A stretch of 8,099 nucleotides of DNA, from contig CAKTJX010000049.1 in assembly GCA_934569045.1 (NCBI GenBank), positions 1-8,099 on the forward strand. Reading direction: 5' to 3'. Positions 5,405 through 8,099 of this stretch are shown here, piece by piece (position 1 is the first letter of the stretch; every line of letters starts with the position of its first letter). The notes under the pieces are model-generated. The model was not told where the DNA came from, did not search any database, and saw nothing but the letters and a program-made list of their open reading frames with translations. The translations under genes and the position numbers were made by a program. The DNA comes from an uncultured Oscillospiraceae bacterium (GTDB lineage Bacteria; Bacillota; Clostridia; Oscillospirales; Oscillospiraceae).

Positions 5405-6769
5405 TCAATATTTGCAGATGGCTTCCCGCAGGATCTCCGCCACAGTGGGATGCGGGAACACAATTTCTTTCATATCCGCCACAGTCAACTCCAGCTCCAT
5501 ACAGATGCCTGCAGCAATGATGAACTCAGACGAGTAATTTGCCAGCACCTGGGCACCCAGCAGAGTCTTTGTACGTTTATCGAAGACCAGCTTGCAGATG
5601 CCGTTGCCACCTTGGTTTTCCACCACATAGCGGCCGCTGTAGCTCATAGGCAGCTTGACAACCTTAACATCGTAGCCCTTCGCATTGGCGGATTCCTCTG
5701 TCTCACCTACGCTGCTGAGTTCCGGCACTGTATATAGGACGCTGGGAATCGCCTGATAGCGCATTCGGTCGCGTTTTCCGAGAATATTGTTGACAGCGAC
5801 CTCCGCTTCCCGGTATGCGGTATGGGCCAGCATGGCTTTGCCATTGGCATCGCCTACGGCATAGATACCAGGCACATTGGTCTGCATCCGCTCGTCTGTA
5901 ACAATGGCCCCCCGCTCTGTCAGCACACCGACATTTTCAAGGCCAATGCCTGCGGTGTTGGGTTTACGGCCAATGGACAAAAGCACCTTATCAGCAGGGA
6001 GTGTGCAGGTTTTTCCTCCTTGCTCATAGATGACGGAGCCCTCCCGGATCTCTGTAACCTTGGCGTTCAGCAGGAAGTGCATGCCCTCTGCCTCACAGTT
6101 TTTCTGAAGAATTTTCACCATGTCGCGGTCACTGGGGCCGCCGATATGATCCTGCATTTCTACGACTGTCGTGTCTACATCTGCCATGGCGTAATAAGTT
6201 GCCATTTCCAGTCCGATGACACCGCCGCCAAGCACCACCAGATGCTGAGGAAGCTCCCGCAGTGCCAACATTTCCCGGTTAGTCAGCACGAAGCCGGAGG
6301 CAAGTCCTTCCTTCAAGCCGGGAATGGGAGGAACGGCGCAGGAAGACCCAGTAGCAATAATGAGATTCTTGGCTGTATAGGTTTGACCGCCGGCTTCAAC
6401 AGTACAGCCATCGGCGGTGCGGCCGGTGATGACGCCTTTTGCGTCCACAACATCCACATGACAGGCTTTCAGTGTAGCGCCCACACCGCCCACCAGCGTG
6501 CGGATCACCTGCTCTTTTCGGTCAATAACGGCGCTGTGATCCAGTGTAACATCTTTGGCATGGACACCGTAGGCTTGGCCGTGCTTGGCATGGGCATACA
6601 GTTTGCCGCTGTACAGCAGGGTTTTGGTAGGGATGCAGCCCTCATTGAGACAGGTGCCGCCCAAATGGGCTTCTTCGATGCACAGAACCTTTTTTTGGGC
6701 CTGTCCCGCCCTCTCAGCGGCCAGATATCCGCCGGGGCCGCCGCCTAAAACAATAATATCATATTCCAT
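5405..6769 (-). CDS. lpdA: Dihydrolipoyl dehydrogenase (E3)
   Basis: This flavoprotein reoxidises the dihydrolipoyl group of E2 and passes electrons through FAD and a redox disulfide to NAD+. With the ATG at 6769 it has 454 residues, typical for the family. The FAD-binding GGGPGG is at 9-14, the redox-active pair in GGTCLNEGC is Cys40 and Cys45, the NAD-binding Rossmann motif is VVLGGGVIGLE in the middle, the second FAD motif is IYAVGDANG, and the C-terminal interface motif HPTVAE supplies His440 and Glu445, the catalytic dyad completing the partner's active site. All key residues are present. A GTG at 6778 would add three residues, but its first G is the last base of the AAGGAG ribosome binding site, so the ATG is preferred. 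There is no lipoyl domain at its N-terminus, unlike some clostridial E3 proteins. It lies between E2 (17-base gap) and E1 (31-base gap) and clearly serves this complex. Confidence 0.95.
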   Translation of the reverse strand: MEYDIIVLGGGPGGYLAAERAGQAQKKVLCIEEAHLGGTCLNEGCIPTKTLLYSGKLYAHAKHGQAYGVHAKDVTLDHSAVIDRKEQVIRTLVGGVGATLKACHVDVVDAKGVITGRTADGCTVEAGGQTYTAKNLIIATGSSCAVPPIPGLKEGLASGFVLTNREMLALRELPQHLVVLGGGVIGLEMATYYAMADVDTTVVEMQDHIGGPSDRDMVKILQKNCEAEGMHFLLNAKVTEIREGSVIYEQGGKTCTLPADKVLLSIGRKPNTAGIGLENVGVLTERGAIVTDERMQTNVPGIYAVGDANGKAMLAHTAYREAEVAVNNILGKRDRMRYQAIPSVLYTVPELSSVGETEESANAKGYDVKVVKLPMSYSGRYVVENQGGNGICKLVFDKRTKTLLGAQVLANYSSEFIIAAGICMELELTVADMKEIVFPHPTVAEILREAICKY

Positions 6770-6777
6770 CCTATGCA

Positions 6778-6783
6778 CTCCTT
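6778..6783 (-). promoter_or_regulatory. Ribosome binding site AAGGAG that fixes the E3 start
   Basis: On the minus strand AAGGAG spans 6783 to 6778 and is followed eight bases later by ATG at 6769. The competing GTG at 6778 overlaps the last base of this site and cannot be served by it. The site lies between the E2 stop (6787-6789) and the E3 start. Confidence 0.85.
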
Positions 6784-6786
6784 AAT

Positions 6787-8085
6787 TCACTCCGCCAGCA
6801 GTGCGGAAAAATGTTCCAGAACTGTTTTGAGCTCTTTCAGGAAGCGAGAGGCCGGTGCGCCATCCATGGCTCGGTGGTCATAGGTCAGGGAGAGACCCAT
6901 GGCGGGATAAACGGAAATGTTCCCGTCGGCCATACGGACCCGGTCCACCATGCAGTCAACGCCCAGAATGCCGGTTTGGGGGGGATTGATCACAGGGGTG
7001 AACATCTCGATATCCAGCGTTCCCAGATTGGATACCGTGAAGGTGGCACCGCTCAACAGGTCCGGACTAATGGAGCCTCCCTGGGCGGCAGCAGCCAATT
7101 CTTTGGTTTCCTTGGCGATTTCCGCCAGGGACTTGGTATCCGCATTGAAAATCGTGGGAACCAGCAACCCTCTCGGCGTATCCACCGCCATGCCCAGGTG
7201 AACGTGGTCAAAGTAACGGATATTATCATCCATCCAGTGGGCATTCAGAACAGGATGATGCTTCAAAACACGGGAGACTGCATAGAGAATCAGATCATTA
7301 TAGGTAATGCCGGGAAGCTCCAGAGATTCGGCGGCTTTCAATTCCTTGCGGTATGCGATGATGCTGCTGGCGTCAAAGGAACTATGATGGGTGAGCTGCG
7401 CCATGGTAGCCAGAGAATTGTGCATGGAATCCGCAATGATCTTTCGCATGTGGGAGATCTTTTCATCGTGATATTCCAGGACGGAGGATGTCTCGGGCGC
7501 GACGGCGGCAGGAGCCTGCTGATCGGCCAGCGTGACCCGGCCGCCTAACCCAGTTCCCGGTATACCAGCTGTAGAACCGGCTGCCACTGCGGCAGAGGTA
7601 CTGCGGCCGGCTGCCAGCACATCCCGCTCCAGAATACGGCCATGAGGACCAGTGGGGGTCACACCGGTCAAATCCACATGGAGCCGCTCCGCGGCCATTC
7701 TGGCTCGGGGGGAAATCCCAGTTGCTGCCGCAGGAACAGCAGTCTGGATTACAGGGACAGCGGCAGCTACAGGAGTGATTTCTGGTACCAACTCCGGTAC
7801 TGTGGGAGATCCGTTTGCTTGCGGGCCAAAACCGGAAACATCTTCACCAGGAGCACCAATCACCGCCACTTCGGAAAGGCAGGGCACGTCGTCCTGCTCC
7901 TGATAAAAGACCGCAAGCAGTGTGCCGTCTACTTTGGCCTCCTCATCGAAGGCGGCTTTGTCAGTTTCGTAACTAAATAGGGTCTCGCCGGTATGAACCG
8001 GGTCCCCAACCTTTTTGGCCCAGCTGGTAATGACGCAGCTTTCCACGGATTGTCCCTGCCGGGGCATGATAACTACTGTTGCCAT
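6787..8085 (-). CDS. Dihydrolipoamide acyltransferase (E2) of a 2-oxoacid dehydrogenase complex
   Basis: This 432-residue protein is the core of the complex: it takes the acyl group from E1 on a lipoyl lysine and transfers it to CoA. The single N-terminal lipoyl domain spans about 3-80, with the lipoylated lysine Lys43 in YETDKAAFD. An Ala/Pro-rich linker follows (about 87-122), then the peripheral subunit-binding domain (ISPRARMAAERLHVDL to GRILERDVLAA, about 124-159) that docks E1 or E3, and a second linker (about 160-203). The CoA acyltransferase domain runs from about 210 to the end, with FTVSNLG at 349-355, INPPQTGILGVD at 366-377 and DHRAMDG at 403-409 (catalytic His404, supporting Asp408). 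The ATG at 8085 has GGAGGG seven bases upstream (8098-8093). It is the first gene of this operon seen here, and the promoter lies beyond the window. The motifs do not separate pyruvate, acetoin and branched-chain types. Confidence 0.95.
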   Translation of the reverse strand: MATVVIMPRQGQSVESCVITSWAKKVGDPVHTGETLFSYETDKAAFDEEAKVDGTLLAVFYQEQDDVPCLSEVAVIGAPGEDVSGFGPQANGSPTVPELVPEITPVAAAVPVIQTAVPAAATGISPRARMAAERLHVDLTGVTPTGPHGRILERDVLAAGRSTSAAVAAGSTAGIPGTGLGGRVTLADQQAPAAVAPETSSVLEYHDEKISHMRKIIADSMHNSLATMAQLTHHSSFDASSIIAYRKELKAAESLELPGITYNDLILYAVSRVLKHHPVLNAHWMDDNIRYFDHVHLGMAVDTPRGLLVPTIFNADTKSLAEIAKETKELAAAAQGGSISPDLLSGATFTVSNLGTLDIEMFTPVINPPQTGILGVDCMVDRVRMADGNISVYPAMGLSLTYDHRAMDGAPASRFLKELKTVLEHFSALLAE

Positions 8086-8099
8086 GTTTGCACCCTCCA

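Noticed and set aside
5822..6748. Open plus-strand frame (308 codons) opposite the E3 gene
   Set aside because: It is the complement of a clearly recognisable dihydrolipoyl dehydrogenase and has no family features of its own.
6811..7548. Open plus-strand frame (245 codons) opposite the E2 gene
   Set aside because: It is antisense to the E2 catalytic domain and linker, with low-complexity composition and no supported start.

Overview
The window looks like chromosomal DNA of a Gram-positive anaerobe of the Clostridia, perhaps an Oscillospiraceae-like gut bacterium. This is an inference from the strong AGGAG-type ribosome binding sites, a Firmicutes-type mobile-element integrase, a near-consensus TTGACT-17-TATAAT promoter and moderately GC-rich coding sequence. 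No rRNA, tRNA or CRISPR array is visible. 

Layout. (1) Positions 1-429, + strand: the C-terminal catalytic part of a tyrosine recombinase, cut by the window edge. It is followed by a perfect 17-bp hairpin and a helically phased direct repeat, which look like the end of an integrated element. (2) Positions 430-960: a gene-free stretch. Its right half is AT-rich and carries a strong promoter with repeated TTAACG boxes, one of them forming a palindrome between the -35 and -10 hexamers. (3) Positions 961-2768, + strand: a two-gene operon of a PfkB/ribokinase-family sugar kinase and a DeoR-family repressor 23 bases downstream. (4) Positions 2769-2907: a convergent intergenic region with two consecutive hairpins. 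(5) Positions 2908-8085, - strand: a complete lipoate-dependent 2-oxoacid dehydrogenase operon, transcribed E2, E3, E1, with its promoter outside the window. 

How the genes work together. E1 decarboxylates a 2-oxoacid on thiamine diphosphate and passes the acyl group to the lipoyl lysine of E2. E2 transfers it to CoA, and E3 reoxidises the dihydrolipoyl group with NAD+. The most notable feature is E1. It is one 821-residue chain joining the usual alpha and beta subunits. Its alpha half has two extra segments: about 38 residues between the ARG and GGSMH motifs, and about 12 inside the thiamine-diphosphate motif. That motif begins GDA instead of GDG. The chain ends in a short Cys/His-containing tail. 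The substrate cannot be told from the sequence. The kinase-repressor pair is probably autoregulated through the TTAACG boxes. It converges on the dehydrogenase operon, so a shared pathway is possible but not shown.
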